A DNA stretch of 49,266 nt from an uncultured Lachnospiraceae bacterium (GCA_947565305.1 CANOFO010000009.1:1-49266), one strand, 5' to 3'; counted from the first letter of the stretch, positions 34,846 to 43,886 are shown. Made by a program: numbers and translations. The notes: generated from the sequence alone by a model not told the origin.

Positions 34846-35328
34846 CTAACATACTCCCATCAGTTTCAATATCCAGTAAATCAGCCCCAGCAGCCAACTC
34901 GTGAAAATCCCATAAAGAATAACCGGACCTGCAATCGTGAAAATCTTGCAGCCAATGCCAAAGACCTGTCCCTCTTTCTGGAACTCAATCGCCGGAGCCG
35001 CCACGGAATTGGCAAACCCCGTGATGGGTACCAGCGCACCAGCGCCGCCCCAGTTGGCAATGGAAGGATAGATGTTTAACCCAGTCAGCAGCACGCTTAA
35101 GAAAACCAGTATCATGCTGCACCAGCTCCCGGCCGTCTCCTTGTCCAGACCGAAATTATTGGCTGCCATGTTCAAGATAAACTGCCCAATTGCACAGATA
35201 ATCCCTCCCACCACGAACGCCTTTGCCATATTTGCCGGCAGGGAATGTGTGGGGGTCACCTGCTTGACGTATTCATTATATTCCTGATTTTTCTTTTCTT
35301 TCTGTTCCATCGTCTCTTGCTGTGCCAT
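34846..35328 (-). CDS. spoVAC: Stage V sporulation protein AC
   Basis: The mechanosensitive membrane subunit of the SpoVA dipicolinic acid channel in the forespore inner membrane. The 160-residue protein has a polar N-terminus of about 35 residues ending YVKQVTPTHSLP, then several membrane segments with the family's Gly-rich stretches: AFVVGGIICAIGQFIL, LNIYPSIANWGGAGALVPITGFANSVA, EFQKEGQVFGIGCKIFTIAGPVI. GAGGAG precedes ATG 35328. spoVAB lies upstream beyond a 170-base repeat-filled gap. Its normal downstream partners spoVAD and spoVAE lie about 5 kb further on, past unrelated genes. Confidence 0.95.
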   Translation of the reverse strand: MAQQETMEQKEKKNQEYNEYVKQVTPTHSLPANMAKAFVVGGIICAIGQFILNMAANNFGLDKETAGSWCSMILVFLSVLLTGLNIYPSIANWGGAGALVPITGFANSVAAPAIEFQKEGQVFGIGCKIFTIAGPVILYGIFTSWLLGLIYWILKLMGVC

Positions 35329-35361
35329 GATTTCTCCTCGCTTTCCATAGTTATTATTTTA

Positions 35362-35528
35362 TCCTCATGCCATTTGGTCACTCCTTAGGACTTCAACTTC
35401 AATGGCTTCGGCACGAGTCCTAAGGCATCCTCCCAACTTCGTTTTACCTTGTTGAAGCCGATAAGAGACATCAGGTCTCCTCCCACTTCGTGGGTCCCTC
35501 CTCATGTCATTTGGTCCCTCCTTAGGAC
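35362..35528. repeat. 30-bp direct repeats flanking a 107-base spacer, spoVAB-spoVAC gap
   Basis: TCCTCATGCCATTTGGTCAC (start of 35362-35391) recurs as TCCTCATGTCATTTGGTCCC (start of 35499-35528), 28 of 30 bases alike. The right copy overlaps the spoVAB stop (TAA, 35522) and holds AAGGAGG. The spacer contains short hairpins (CCCACTTCGTGGG at 35482-35494). No gene is supported inside it. Confidence 0.85.
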
Positions 35529-35953
35529 ATTTTCTGCATATGGTTGGCATAGAAATAAAATGCTCCTGCCATCTTTCCCAGCGCCATGAACATCATAATC
35601 CAGCTCAGTCCTTCTTTAATACCGAAGCGGCGGAACATAATGGGAAAGGTATTAAGGATTTCCGCCAGCGCCACCGCCAGGCAGCCGACAAAGACACCTG
35701 CCGACAAACCAAACAGGATTACCAGCCAGAGCCCCAACTGCATCTGGATATGGAACAGCGCAAAAATATTTCCGCATACGCCGCCGAGGATTACTGCATT
35801 CTCATAGAGCACGATATCTGTTGCCGTGCGGCTCTTGCCGATGATCCTCGGCACTACCCCTACGGTGATGATAAAACTGAACACGCCGGCGGAAACCGCC
35901 GTCCCGCTTGCCAGACCGATAAACCCCAGAAATATTTCCTTAATCCACATCAT
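35522..35953 (-). CDS. spoVAB: Stage V sporulation protein AB
   Basis: A 143-residue membrane protein of the spoVA operon, needed with the other SpoVA proteins for dipicolinic acid uptake into the forespore. About five hydrophobic segments: IFLGFIGLASGTAVSAGVFSFI (with the conserved GLASG turn), VILGGVCGNIFALF, LWLVILFGLSAGVFVGCLAVALAEILNTFP (family signature), and GLSWIMMFMALGKMAGAFYFY. ATG 35953 overlaps the end of spoVAA by 14 bases, with AAAGGG upstream, so the two are translationally coupled. Confidence 0.93.
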   Translation of the reverse strand: MMWIKEIFLGFIGLASGTAVSAGVFSFIITVGVVPRIIGKSRTATDIVLYENAVILGGVCGNIFALFHIQMQLGLWLVILFGLSAGVFVGCLAVALAEILNTFPIMFRRFGIKEGLSWIMMFMALGKMAGAFYFYANHMQKMS

Positions 35954-36581
35954 TGCTCGACCCTTTCCGCCCGCAGTTTTCAATAAAGGTGGTATCGACA
36001 TCTTTCTCGTAAGTACGCATTTCCACCTGGATAGGCGTGGGGTCCGGGGTGATTTTCTTATGCCCTACATGGTTAAAGAATATCATAATTCCCAGAAACA
36101 GCCCAATCGAATAACAGATTTCAAGAACCGTGAAGCCGTTCGATTCTGTCCCCATGACCTGCTGGTAGAAATCCGCAAAGACTTCCCCCACGCCCACGTC
36201 GTTGTTAAACGTCATGATGGTGAATGCCGAACCAAAAAAGATTAAGATACATAAAACTGCTGTCTTTAGATACAGCAGCCATTTGGGCTCCTGCTTGGGC
36301 ACGTACTCAATCACAAAATCTTTCTCGCCAATATTTTGTATTTCCACATTGGGAAACTCCTGACCAATCAACTCAATAATCTTGAGAACCGAAAACACCT
36401 GCATCTGTGTTTTTTTCTTACTCTGGTTTGCCGGCATGTGGAAATTATAAACTTTCATCTGCTTCATCTTATTGATGAGCGGACGGTCTGTGCTGGTGAG
36501 CTTGGCTATGTCTTTTAAGACTACCGATGGCTCTGTTACTTTCACATTCTGCTCTATTTTCAGATATACGATTTCTGCCAT
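35940..36581 (-). CDS. spoVAA: Stage V sporulation protein AA
   Basis: First named protein of the spoVA operon, 213 residues. A soluble N-terminal part of about 100 residues (IVYLKIEQNVKVTEPSVVLKDIAKLT, then VFSVLKIIELIGQEFPNVEIQNIGEKDFVIEY) with two ferredoxin-like/SLBB-type folds is followed by two membrane helices (LYLKTAVLCILIFFGSAFTIM, ICYSIGLFLGIMIFFNHVG). The segment FNNDVGVGEVFADFYQQVMG between them is typical of the family. Its ATG directly follows the stop of the small membrane protein gene (TAGATG), and spoVAB overlaps its end. Confidence 0.93.
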   Translation of the reverse strand: MAEIVYLKIEQNVKVTEPSVVLKDIAKLTSTDRPLINKMKQMKVYNFHMPANQSKKKTQMQVFSVLKIIELIGQEFPNVEIQNIGEKDFVIEYVPKQEPKWLLYLKTAVLCILIFFGSAFTIMTFNNDVGVGEVFADFYQQVMGTESNGFTVLEICYSIGLFLGIMIFFNHVGHKKITPDPTPIQVEMRTYEKDVDTTFIENCGRKGSSNDVD

Positions 36582-36785
36582 CTATGCCACCGCCTTCTCC
36601 CATTCTTCTTGGGGGCTGACAGATTTATCCTTCTGCTGCCCATCCGCAGAATCCTCCATCACAAGGGTTCCCTCTGTCACTTTCACCTGGCTTTCCAGAT
36701 AATTCACATAATAAAATATGCCTCCGATAATCGTGAGTATCACAACTACCAGAAGGCATATCCGATAAATGGTACTATGGCTCAT
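36582..36785 (-). CDS. Small single-span membrane protein at the head of spoVA
   Basis: A 67-residue protein with one N-terminal membrane helix (YRICLLVVVILTIIGGIFYYV) and an acidic polar tail (VKVTEGTLVMEDSADGQQ). It is not one of the Bacillus SpoVA proteins. It is likely part of the sporulation operon: its stop abuts the spoVAA ATG with no gap, and a perfect sigma-G promoter lies just upstream, making it the first forespore-transcribed gene of the unit. ATG 36785 has GGAAG upstream. A role beside the SpoVA channel is plausible but is inference from position only. Confidence 0.8.
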   Translation of the reverse strand: MSHSTIYRICLLVVVILTIIGGIFYYVNYLESQVKVTEGTLVMEDSADGQQKDKSVSPQEEWEKAVA

Positions 36786-36815
36786 ATACTCACTTCCTTT
36801 TTCCATCTTTGGAAG

Positions 36816-36845
36816 TAGTATGTCATAATAACCAGATTTTTATTC
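36816..36845 (-). promoter_or_regulatory. Perfect sigma-G promoter for the spoVA operon
   Basis: Minus strand: GAATA (36845-36841), 18-base spacer, CATACTA (36822-36816). Every defined base of GHATR-N18-CATNMTA is matched. The -35 box begins at the base after the stop codon of the rhamnosidase gene; the start codon at 36785 is about 24 bases past the expected transcript start. Confidence 0.85.
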
Positions 36846-39800
36846 TTATTTTTTAATAGCGGTAATTGTAACCGTCTTTTTCTGTCCCTTTCCTTTTAAT
36901 TTTTTCTGGTATGTTTTTAGTTTTGCTTTCGGCACACGCACAGAAGCTTTGGCATTGATTTTCTGCAAAGCATTTTTGCCGACCGTCTTTAATTTTGTGC
37001 TGCGGATTGTGAGTTTTTTTAATTTCTTGCAGTTATAAAATGCTTTGCTGCCGATGGAAGTCACATTTGCCTTAATCTCCGCACTGGATGCCTTGCCGCA
37101 GTTCTTAAACGCATTGCTGCCAATCGCCGTCACCTTAAAACTTTTGCCGCCAATCTTAACACTCGCCGCAACTGTAATCTTCTTTAGTTTCTTTCTCAGG
37201 GAGTTGCTCTTTACGCCGGTAAGGCTGACCGTCCCTTTCCCGTTTGTGCGGGCGTTGGTGATACGGTATTTATAATTCCCCACCGTGTAAAAAGCATTTT
37301 TCTTAACAGTAATCACAAATGTCCTGGTGACCGTCCCGGTAAATCTCCCTTTTCCGCTTATGCTCACGCTCGCATTGCCAATATTCGTATGATTGCTATA
37401 AGCAATCGTATAATCCGTATTTTCTACCAGCGTTTTTCCCTGATATTTAACGCTCACGCCGGGTGTTTTCTTCTGCCCATTATAGTACTGCGCAGGGATA
37501 TCGCCAATCTGGCAAACGGACAGGGAAATCTTATCTCCTTTATTATCATCTTTATCTCCTGCATTGCCGTTACTGTCTTCCTTGTCATAATCTTTGGCAG
37601 GAGCGGGAATAAGCTTTCCGCCGCTGACTGTAAAATCATAGCCGCCGGATTCCAACGTAAATTCTGCAACAATATTGCCATTGTGTTCTGTCATGCCTTG
37701 AAATGCTATGCCAGAAACCGCGGGAAGCTGCCCCAAATCCACACCTTCCGCCGGAAGGTATAAGGTCGCTGTCGTATTTGCGGGAATCCTGGCATGGTAA
37801 AATGCAAGTTTTCCTTCTTCACTCTTCCACGATGAATCAATTCGCCCATACAGGGATTCGTAGGAGGAAGATAAGCTGTTGATACGTTCTTCGTCATTGT
37901 ATTTCTCGCCTGTATCCAGCGTAGGCTGCAAGATAATATGCTTAAATCCCGGATTCTCCACATCGGCGCTGATACCTGCCATATAACGGTACATCCATTC
38001 TACCACAGAACCGTAAGCATAATGGTTAAAGGAATTCATCTCACTGTCTCCAAACCCTACGCCAGGTGTGTAGGAATTCCAGCGCTCCCATACAGTGGTC
38101 GCGCCAGCCTTTACCTCGAAAAGCCAGGAGGGCAAGCCATTTTGCAGCAGCAAATCATAGGACACTTCAGCATTTCCGGTATCTGTGAGCACTGGCGTGA
38201 TTACATTAGACCCCAGAAACCCTACGGCAAGCGTATTCTTCCCCGCCTGTGCACGAATGCTGGATTGGTCAGGGCTTTCGTTTTTGATGTTTTCAATCAG
38301 CAGCTTCTCTGCCGCTTCCTTCATCTCATCACTATCATAGAAACCAAGTTTTAACATCCACAGCAGCGAGGTCTGGGAATTGTTCTCCCACACGCCGCCT
38401 TTGCCGGCGCTGTACATAAACTGATAATTCTTGTTTCCTTCCCCTGATTTTATGACCAGGTCTCCATCTGCAAACGTCACATGGGTATTAAGGAACGTCT
38501 GTTTGATATTCTCAAACTTTGTCTGATATGCTGCCTGCTTCTCCTCATTGCCGAGGATACCGGCAATCTGTGCCATCAGCTGATTCATATATCCATAATA
38601 ATAATCATATATCACCTCAATGCTGGTGCCTTGGAATGAGAGCCAGTCTCCATAATTCCTGGCATTATTGGGTATCCAGCACTGGTTTGCGCCGCGCTCT
38701 TTACCGGCGAGGAACTCCATGTATGTGTCCAGATATTCCCAGTTATCTGCCAGAAAGCTAATGTCCCCGGTCTGCTGGTACAGTACCCAGGGCACAATAA
38801 TCAGCACATCGCTCCAGCCTGCCGCCCAGTTGCCGAAGAAAGCATTCGTGTCCACCATATCTGTCACAGCCGCCACATAGCCATTTTTCTTGGTGTTTTC
38901 ATTAAATATTTCCTGCATATCCTGCAAAAATGCATAGGAATTGAAATTGTATACTGCCGTCTGGGCAAACGCCTGGGTATCTCCGGTCCATGACAGACGC
39001 TCATCCCTCTGGTTGCAGTCGGTAGGCGCTGTATAATAATTGCTGAGCTGACCAAACAATACATTGTTAAAAAATTTATTGACATCCGCATTGTTGGTAG
39101 TTATCTGCCCGGTCTGCTCTGATACGGAGGAGATTCCCTTCGAGGTCAGCCCATAGATGACCATGTCATCGCTGGCAGTCAGTTCCACATACTGGTAACC
39201 AAAGAAAGACATACTGGGCTGATACGTCTCCACGCCATCGCCGGCAAAGACATAAGTTGCCTGGGAACGCGCATTTCTTATGCTCTTCTGGTAGATGGAG
39301 CCTTTGGGTCCGTCTGCCTGGGTCGCGCCCGCACCCACTTCACTTCCGTCATTGAGCATCTCGGCAAACCGCAGCCGCGCCCTGGTGCCGCAGGGAGCAG
39401 AAAAACGTACATTAGGCACAGCCGTCAGGTTCTGCCCCATGTTTACGACTATGGTCTGTCCCTTTGCCAAGGAAATACCATTGGCAAACATATCTGCCCC
39501 TGTATACTCTGCAATCGGGTCAATCTCGCCGCCCTTATACTCAGACTGCGCCTTAGTGCCGCTGTATACGACTGCCGACACCGGATTCTGGTCAAATTCC
39601 CCGGTCATCCGCCCCGGAAGCCCGGTCTGCGCCCGGATAACGCCTGGAAAGGTAACCGTGGACATTCTCATATTCTGTAAGTCCTCCTGCTTCCTTACCA
39701 TCCCCTTATCTTCTTTCACAACTTCCTTCCAGTCCGTCCCATTTTCTGAGACAGATACCGTATAAGCCTTAGGATAATTGGCATAAATTCCGCCCAGAAC

Positions 39801-41831
39801 GGAGTCCTTACCGCTTCTGGGGAACACACGCAGACTGGAAAATTCTACCGCCTCTGCAAAATCAAACTCTATGGTGATAGGTTCATCCAATTGCATAACT
39901 GGCTCCATCCTGCCTAAAATATCAGAAGTATAGCCCGCATCGGAAGCCACGCCGTAATCTCCGTCTGTAAGGTTAGAAGCCCGCCATTGTGTGCCCGCCT
40001 CAAAATTATTGCTGACCGCCGGAACCACGTCTGCGGCAACATTCCTGGTACCATCCCATAGCTCCAGCTCCATAATCTGCAGACGGTTCTCCTTATCATT
40101 GTCGCTTGTCTCATAGACCGCCGGCCCAACCTGGGATACGCTGATTCTTACTTTCTTCGCCGTAATGTTTTTACCAAATTCCGTATCCACATGCGCCGCC
40201 TGAACTTCCGGGAACAGTTCCGTGTTACGCAGACTCTCTACAGTGTAATCTGTCCCTGATTCTTCCCCATTCAAATCCACGTCCGTCCAGTTCTGCCCAT
40301 CCTGCGAAACCTGAAGCGTGTATTTCTTAGGATAATTGGCGCACTCATTGCCAGACACCGATTTCTCACTTGTCCTCGGGTACAGTTTTAAAGTTTCAAA
40401 TGCTTTCTCCCCACCGAGGTCAAACGTGATGCTCACCGGCTCGGCAAAATGATAGGACGTCTGCCCGCTGTTGCCCATCATATTGGAAGTATATCCGTTG
40501 CCGCTGTTTAGCCCCAGGTCGCCATCGGTCAAAAATTTCTTATTCCACTGCCCGGTCGGCTCCCAGCAGTTAGAAATGTCCGGTACAAGATTCTTTACTA
40601 CGTTGTTCTTTTCTGCATCCAAAAGCTCCAGTTCCATAATCTGCAGCAGATTTTCTTTGGAACTCTCAATCGCCGGACCTGACTCATGTACGAGGAGGCG
40701 CACATAGGATGATGTCTGCTGCGGAAACTGATTGACAATGCAAGGGCTTGTCGGCTGTCCCATTTCTGCCCCACTGCCCTGTGCAGTGACCCAGGCGCTG
40801 TCATCATAGCCCGCCTTGGTATAATCTCCTAATTCCTTAGCAAAGATAGCATTGTAATCCTCTCCATAATAAATACCGCTGGCAGTAATTCCCCCTGCAA
40901 GCGTCCCCTTCCAGTCCACGGTATTGGTCTTTATCACCTGGCTGCTTCCATCTGCATAATCAATCATCAGAAGCGCCTTCACCGCCGGGCTGCTGGTGTC
41001 CGTATTGCCCATTCCATTGTACCATCCGGTCCCGGCATTGACTGCCACCGCCGCAGAATCCGCCCCGGACAGGAAAGACGTAACGTCATACGTCTGATAG
41101 CCAAGGCTCATATTGGCATTTCCATAACCGGGATTCATGTGGTGGTAAACCAGTTTTCCGTCCTCATCCCATTCTCCCACCTGACTGCCATTGATATAAG
41201 CCTGATAAGCGCCCAGCGCCGTAATATAAAGCCTTGCTTTGCGGATTTCCTTGTGCTCCAACGCTTTCTCCGCCCGAAATACAGGCGCCAGACGGCTCTT
41301 ATTCATGCAGATAAACTCCGCAGATTTCCACTCCTGCAGATTGCTGACCCCAGTCTCAAAGAAAGCTTCCCCGGCATAAGACTTCCCTGCCTGGTCCCAG
41401 ACCGTAAGCTCCCACCGGTAAATATTTCTCTCAGAAATCTCTCCTCCACAGGCAATGCCGGTGGAACAATCGCTGTCCACCTTGCCGCTGTCCCAGACCG
41501 CAATACCGTCCTCTGCAAACACCTTAATCTGGTAAGCAGACTGTTTCGCCCCAATCACCGCCGAATCCATCTGCCATGCAAAACGAATCTTCTTGGTTTC
41601 AATCCCTATGGGATTCGTCTGATAATTTGTGGTCAGATGTGTCACCTTAGTCTTTGCCGCCACATCCTGCCGCGTACTCCCGGCTGTCACGCCTTGCTCC
41701 ACGCCCACTGTGCCCTGCTCTGCCAGGTACTGCTCCCTGTCTCCTGCTGCCTGTGCCATTGGCACCGGAAACAAAGAAAACACCACGCAGCCGGCAAGCA
41801 TAGCAGCAAGCCATCTTTTCCTTCTCTTCAT
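36846..41831 (-). CDS. Secreted GH78 alpha-L-rhamnosidase with discoidin inserts and LRR tail
   Basis: A 1661-residue exported enzyme that should release terminal alpha-L-rhamnose. Signal peptide 1-28; N-terminal beta-sandwich domains (about 180-380, LYITALGAYQAYINGSQVG); two discoidin/F5-8-like repeats (about 380-545 and 560-725, sharing LLQIMELEL and YPKKYTLQVSQDG/YPKAYTVSVSENG) set in the N-terminal half; GH78 helical barrel (about 870-1270). Catalytic motif DCNQRDERLSWTGD holds Asp938 and the general acid Glu944; the base is Glu1249 in VWERWNS. Then an Ig-like domain (1420-1500) and BspA-type LRRs (1510-1661). GGGAAGGGTGAG precedes ATG. Rhamnose caps type II arabinogalactan, so it could work with the galactanase. 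The divergent AraC gene probably controls it. Confidence 0.92.
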   Translation of the reverse strand: MKRRKRWLAAMLAGCVVFSLFPVPMAQAAGDREQYLAEQGTVGVEQGVTAGSTRQDVAAKTKVTHLTTNYQTNPIGIETKKIRFAWQMDSAVIGAKQSAYQIKVFAEDGIAVWDSGKVDSDCSTGIACGGEISERNIYRWELTVWDQAGKSYAGEAFFETGVSNLQEWKSAEFICMNKSRLAPVFRAEKALEHKEIRKARLYITALGAYQAYINGSQVGEWDEDGKLVYHHMNPGYGNANMSLGYQTYDVTSFLSGADSAAVAVNAGTGWYNGMGNTDTSSPAVKALLMIDYADGSSQVIKTNTVDWKGTLAGGITASGIYYGEDYNAIFAKELGDYTKAGYDDSAWVTAQGSGAEMGQPTSPCIVNQFPQQTSSYVRLLVHESGPAIESSKENLLQIMELELLDAEKNNVVKNLVPDISNCWEPTGQWNKKFLTDGDLGLNSGNGYTSNMMGNSGQTSYHFAEPVSITFDLGGEKAFETLKLYPRTSEKSVSGNECANYPKKYTLQVSQDGQNWTDVDLNGEESGTDYTVESLRNTELFPEVQAAHVDTEFGKNITAKKVRISVSQVGPAVYETSDNDKENRLQIMELELWDGTRNVAADVVPAVSNNFEAGTQWRASNLTDGDYGVASDAGYTSDILGRMEPVMQLDEPITIEFDFAEAVEFSSLRVFPRSGKDSVLGGIYANYPKAYTVSVSENGTDWKEVVKEDKGMVRKQEDLQNMRMSTVTFPGVIRAQTGLPGRMTGEFDQNPVSAVVYSGTKAQSEYKGGEIDPIAEYTGADMFANGISLAKGQTIVVNMGQNLTAVPNVRFSAPCGTRARLRFAEMLNDGSEVGAGATQADGPKGSIYQKSIRNARSQATYVFAGDGVETYQPSMSFFGYQYVELTASDDMVIYGLTSKGISSVSEQTGQITTNNADVNKFFNNVLFGQLSNYYTAPTDCNQRDERLSWTGDTQAFAQTAVYNFNSYAFLQDMQEIFNENTKKNGYVAAVTDMVDTNAFFGNWAAGWSDVLIIVPWVLYQQTGDISFLADNWEYLDTYMEFLAGKERGANQCWIPNNARNYGDWLSFQGTSIEVIYDYYYGYMNQLMAQIAGILGNEEKQAAYQTKFENIKQTFLNTHVTFADGDLVIKSGEGNKNYQFMYSAGKGGVWENNSQTSLLWMLKLGFYDSDEMKEAAEKLLIENIKNESPDQSSIRAQAGKNTLAVGFLGSNVITPVLTDTGNAEVSYDLLLQNGLPSWLFEVKAGATTVWERWNSYTPGVGFGDSEMNSFNHYAYGSVVEWMYRYMAGISADVENPGFKHIILQPTLDTGEKYNDEERINSLSSSYESLYGRIDSSWKSEEGKLAFYHARIPANTTATLYLPAEGVDLGQLPAVSGIAFQGMTEHNGNIVAEFTLESGGYDFTVSGGKLIPAPAKDYDKEDSNGNAGDKDDNKGDKISLSVCQIGDIPAQYYNGQKKTPGVSVKYQGKTLVENTDYTIAYSNHTNIGNASVSISGKGRFTGTVTRTFVITVKKNAFYTVGNYKYRITNARTNGKGTVSLTGVKSNSLRKKLKKITVAASVKIGGKSFKVTAIGSNAFKNCGKASSAEIKANVTSIGSKAFYNCKKLKKLTIRSTKLKTVGKNALQKINAKASVRVPKAKLKTYQKKLKGKGQKKTVTITAIKK

Positions 41832-41871
41832 GTCTCACCCTTCCCTTCACTAAATTTATACAGATATAGTT

Positions 41872-41901
41872 ATTATAATATGGTTTTTCCTCCGCTGTCA
41901 C
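41872..41901 (-). promoter_or_regulatory. Promoter for the rhamnosidase gene
   Basis: Minus strand: GTGACA (41901-41896), 18-base spacer, consensus TATAAT (41877-41872), about 40 bases before ATG 41831. The weak -35 fits a promoter needing an activator. Confidence 0.5.
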
Positions 41902-41914
41902 TGTTGCAAGGCAC

Positions 41915-41942
41915 TTGCTTTATATGACCTTTCTGATAAAAT
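41915..41942 (+). promoter_or_regulatory. Promoter for the AraC-type regulator gene
   Basis: TTGCTT (41915-41920), 16-base spacer, TAAAAT (41937-41942), about 58 bases before ATG 42001. It stands back to back with the rhamnosidase promoter; only 13 bases separate the two -35 boxes. Confidence 0.45.
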
Positions 41943-42000
41943 ATAGATATATGTTCTGATTAATTATGAATATTGATGAATACAAAGGGAGAAACATCTA

Positions 42001-43109
42001 TGAATGATAAAAAAATCCTTGCCTTGTTGAAAGAATTTGAGCCTGCAGAATCCGCCTACCGCAAGCTATACCTTGCCAATCCCTACGATGGCATTCCACC
42101 TGTCCGCGATTGGGATGACTTCACCACACAGTACCGTAAAATTATGAAAAGCCCTGTGGAAATTCCCACAGAGCCTATTTCTGATATTTCTACTTATTTT
42201 TATGAAAGCCAGTTCTTCTCCCCAAGGACGCTGATTCCGCAAGAGCCATCTCCCAATGCCTTTGAGATGGTCTATCCTCCTGTGGCGAATTCAGAATGCG
42301 TAATCTTCAAACATCTGCGCTACCTTCCGGTGTTTGACCACGCCCTGGAATTCGTCAAGCTGGTATATGTTCTGCAAGGAAGCAGCAGCTTCAACCTCAA
42401 CGGCAAGACATACCAGCTTCCCACCGGAAGCCTGATAGTAGTAGGACCGGATACCGTGCAGAGCTTTTTCGCCCCCCACGATGAGGACCTCGTGCTGAAC
42501 ATCATCATGCGCACTTCCTCCTTTGAGAAAATGTTCCTGCCGCTGCTCATGGAAAGCAATGAACTGTCCGATTATTTCTGGCAGATGCTATACGAAAAAG
42601 ATTTTTCCTCCATCCTGCTGTTTCACTGTTCCAATAACCGGGAAATCCGCCATCTTGTCCTGCAGCTATATTATGAATCACAGATAAACCATAATCACAG
42701 CCTGCTTATTATCAACAGCTACGTCCTGCTAGTATTTGCACAGCTTATCCGCAACCATATCAAAGATGTGCAGAAACTCTCCGGAGCAGACAGCACCCAA
42801 AATACAGCCAAAATCTTCCAGTATATTACGGAACACAAGACTGACATTACTTTAGGCAAAGCTGCCGCGCATTTCGGGCTCAGCCAGGGTTATTTGAGCC
42901 GCTACATCAAATCCCGCACAGGCTATACTTTTTCCGCACTGGTGCAAAAACTGCGTCTCAAAGAAGCTGCCTACCTGCTCATCAATTCCAGCCTCAGCGT
43001 GGAGGAAATCGTCTATAAGGTGGGTTATACAGATGTCAGCAATTTTTACCGTGTATTCAAGGAGTCGTATCAGATGACGCCTGGGGAGTTTCGCGACTTA
43101 TACTCCTAA
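42001..43109 (+). CDS. AraC-family transcriptional regulator, likely of the rhamnosidase gene
   Basis: A 369-residue regulator. The N-terminal 250 residues hold a cupin-like sensor (FVKLVYVLQGSSSFNLNGKTYQLPTGSLIVVGPDTVQSFF is the ligand-binding barrel pattern) with an unusual 75-residue lead. The C-terminal 100 residues carry two helix-turn-helices: ITLGKAAAHFGLSQGYLSRYIKSRTGYTF and SVEEIVYKVGYTDVSNFYRVFKESYQMTPGEF, the AraC signature. ATG 42001 has AAGGGAG upstream; an ATG nine codons earlier lacks one. Divergent from the GH78 gene, so it probably activates it in response to a sugar. Its stop is only 9 bases from that of sigF, which runs towards it. Confidence 0.93.
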
Positions 43110-43118
43110 CCATGACGG

Positions 43119-43886
43119 CTACCGGTTAAGCTTCCTGCGCATTTCCAGCAAAATCTTTTTTTCCATGCGGCTTACCTGTACCTGGCTGACCCCCATCTCT
43201 TCCGCTATCTGCGTCTGTGTCCGCTCCTTAAAATAGCGAAGTTCTATCAGATGGCGTTCCGTCTCTCCTAGCTCCTGCAAAAGCTGCTCCAGCACCATAT
43301 GGTTCAGCAATTTCTCATGGCTGTCCCCCTCCTGGGGCAGACGGTCGGCCAGGCAGATTTCTTTGCCTTCTGACGCTGCTGTATTCTTATAAATGGATTC
43401 TATCTCCCCATTCGCCTCCAACGCCATAACGATTTCCTCACGCGGCAGCCCGGTCTCCTCTGAGAGTTCCTGCAGCGTAGGCTCTCTGCCCAATTCAGCC
43501 TGCAGCTTCTCCCGCGCAAGTTTCATCTTTGCCCCACTCTCTTTCAGGCTGCGGCTGACCTTAATCATGCCGTCATCCCGCAGAAAACGCCGAATCTCCC
43601 CCGTAATCATAGGTACGGCATAGGTGGAGAATTTCACGGAGAAGGACACATCAAATTTATCAATAGCTTTCATCAGCCCTATGCTGCCAATCTGAAACAA
43701 ATCCTCAGGCTCATACCCTCGGTTGCTGAACCTGTGGACAATGCTCCACACCAACCCCATATTGCTCTGCACCATGGCATCCCTTGCCTTGCGGTCGCCT
43801 GCCTGGGACTGCTGCAGAAGTTTTCTATGTAACGCTTCCCTTTCCTCTTCCGTCACTGCCATCCTCAACTCATCCAAGCCACTCAC
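43119..43886 (-). CDS. sigF: Forespore sigma factor SigF
   Basis: First compartment-specific sigma factor of sporulation, active in the forespore once freed from SpoIIAB. Length 255 equals that of Bacillus SigF. Region 2: MVQSNMGLVWSIVHRFSNRGYEPEDLFQIGSIGLMKAIDKFD, FSTYAVPMITGEIRRFLRDDG; region 3 KVSRSLKESGAKM and LGREPTLQELSEETG; region 4 LIELRYFKERTQTQIAEEMGVSQVQVSRMEKKIL. GTG 43886 is chosen because it overlaps the spoIIAB stop (GTGA) and gives the Bacillus length; ATG 43862 is the alternative. Third gene of the spoIIA operon, followed at 9 bases by the convergent AraC gene, with no terminator seen between. Confidence 0.96.
   Translation of the reverse strand: MSGLDELRMAVTEEEREALHRKLLQQSQAGDRKARDAMVQSNMGLVWSIVHRFSNRGYEPEDLFQIGSIGLMKAIDKFDVSFSVKFSTYAVPMITGEIRRFLRDDGMIKVSRSLKESGAKMKLAREKLQAELGREPTLQELSEETGLPREEIVMALEANGEIESIYKNTAASEGKEICLADRLPQEGDSHEKLLNHMVLEQLLQELGETERHLIELRYFKERTQTQIAEEMGVSQVQVSRMEKKILLEMRRKLNR

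Noticed and set aside
34526-34897. 123-codon minus-strand frame through the tandem repeats
   Set aside because: It exists because the 24-bp and 58-bp repeats happen to keep the frame open; it overlaps spoVAC and the small gene start and codes for repeated MRSIGGRQ. No homologue-like sequence.
35365-35550. 61-codon minus-strand frame in the spoVAB-spoVAC gap
   Set aside because: It lies across direct repeats and hairpins, overlaps the spoVAB end and has no folded-protein character.
41647-41901. Other frames over the rhamnosidase start
   Set aside because: They overlap a gene with a clear signal peptide and catalytic motifs.
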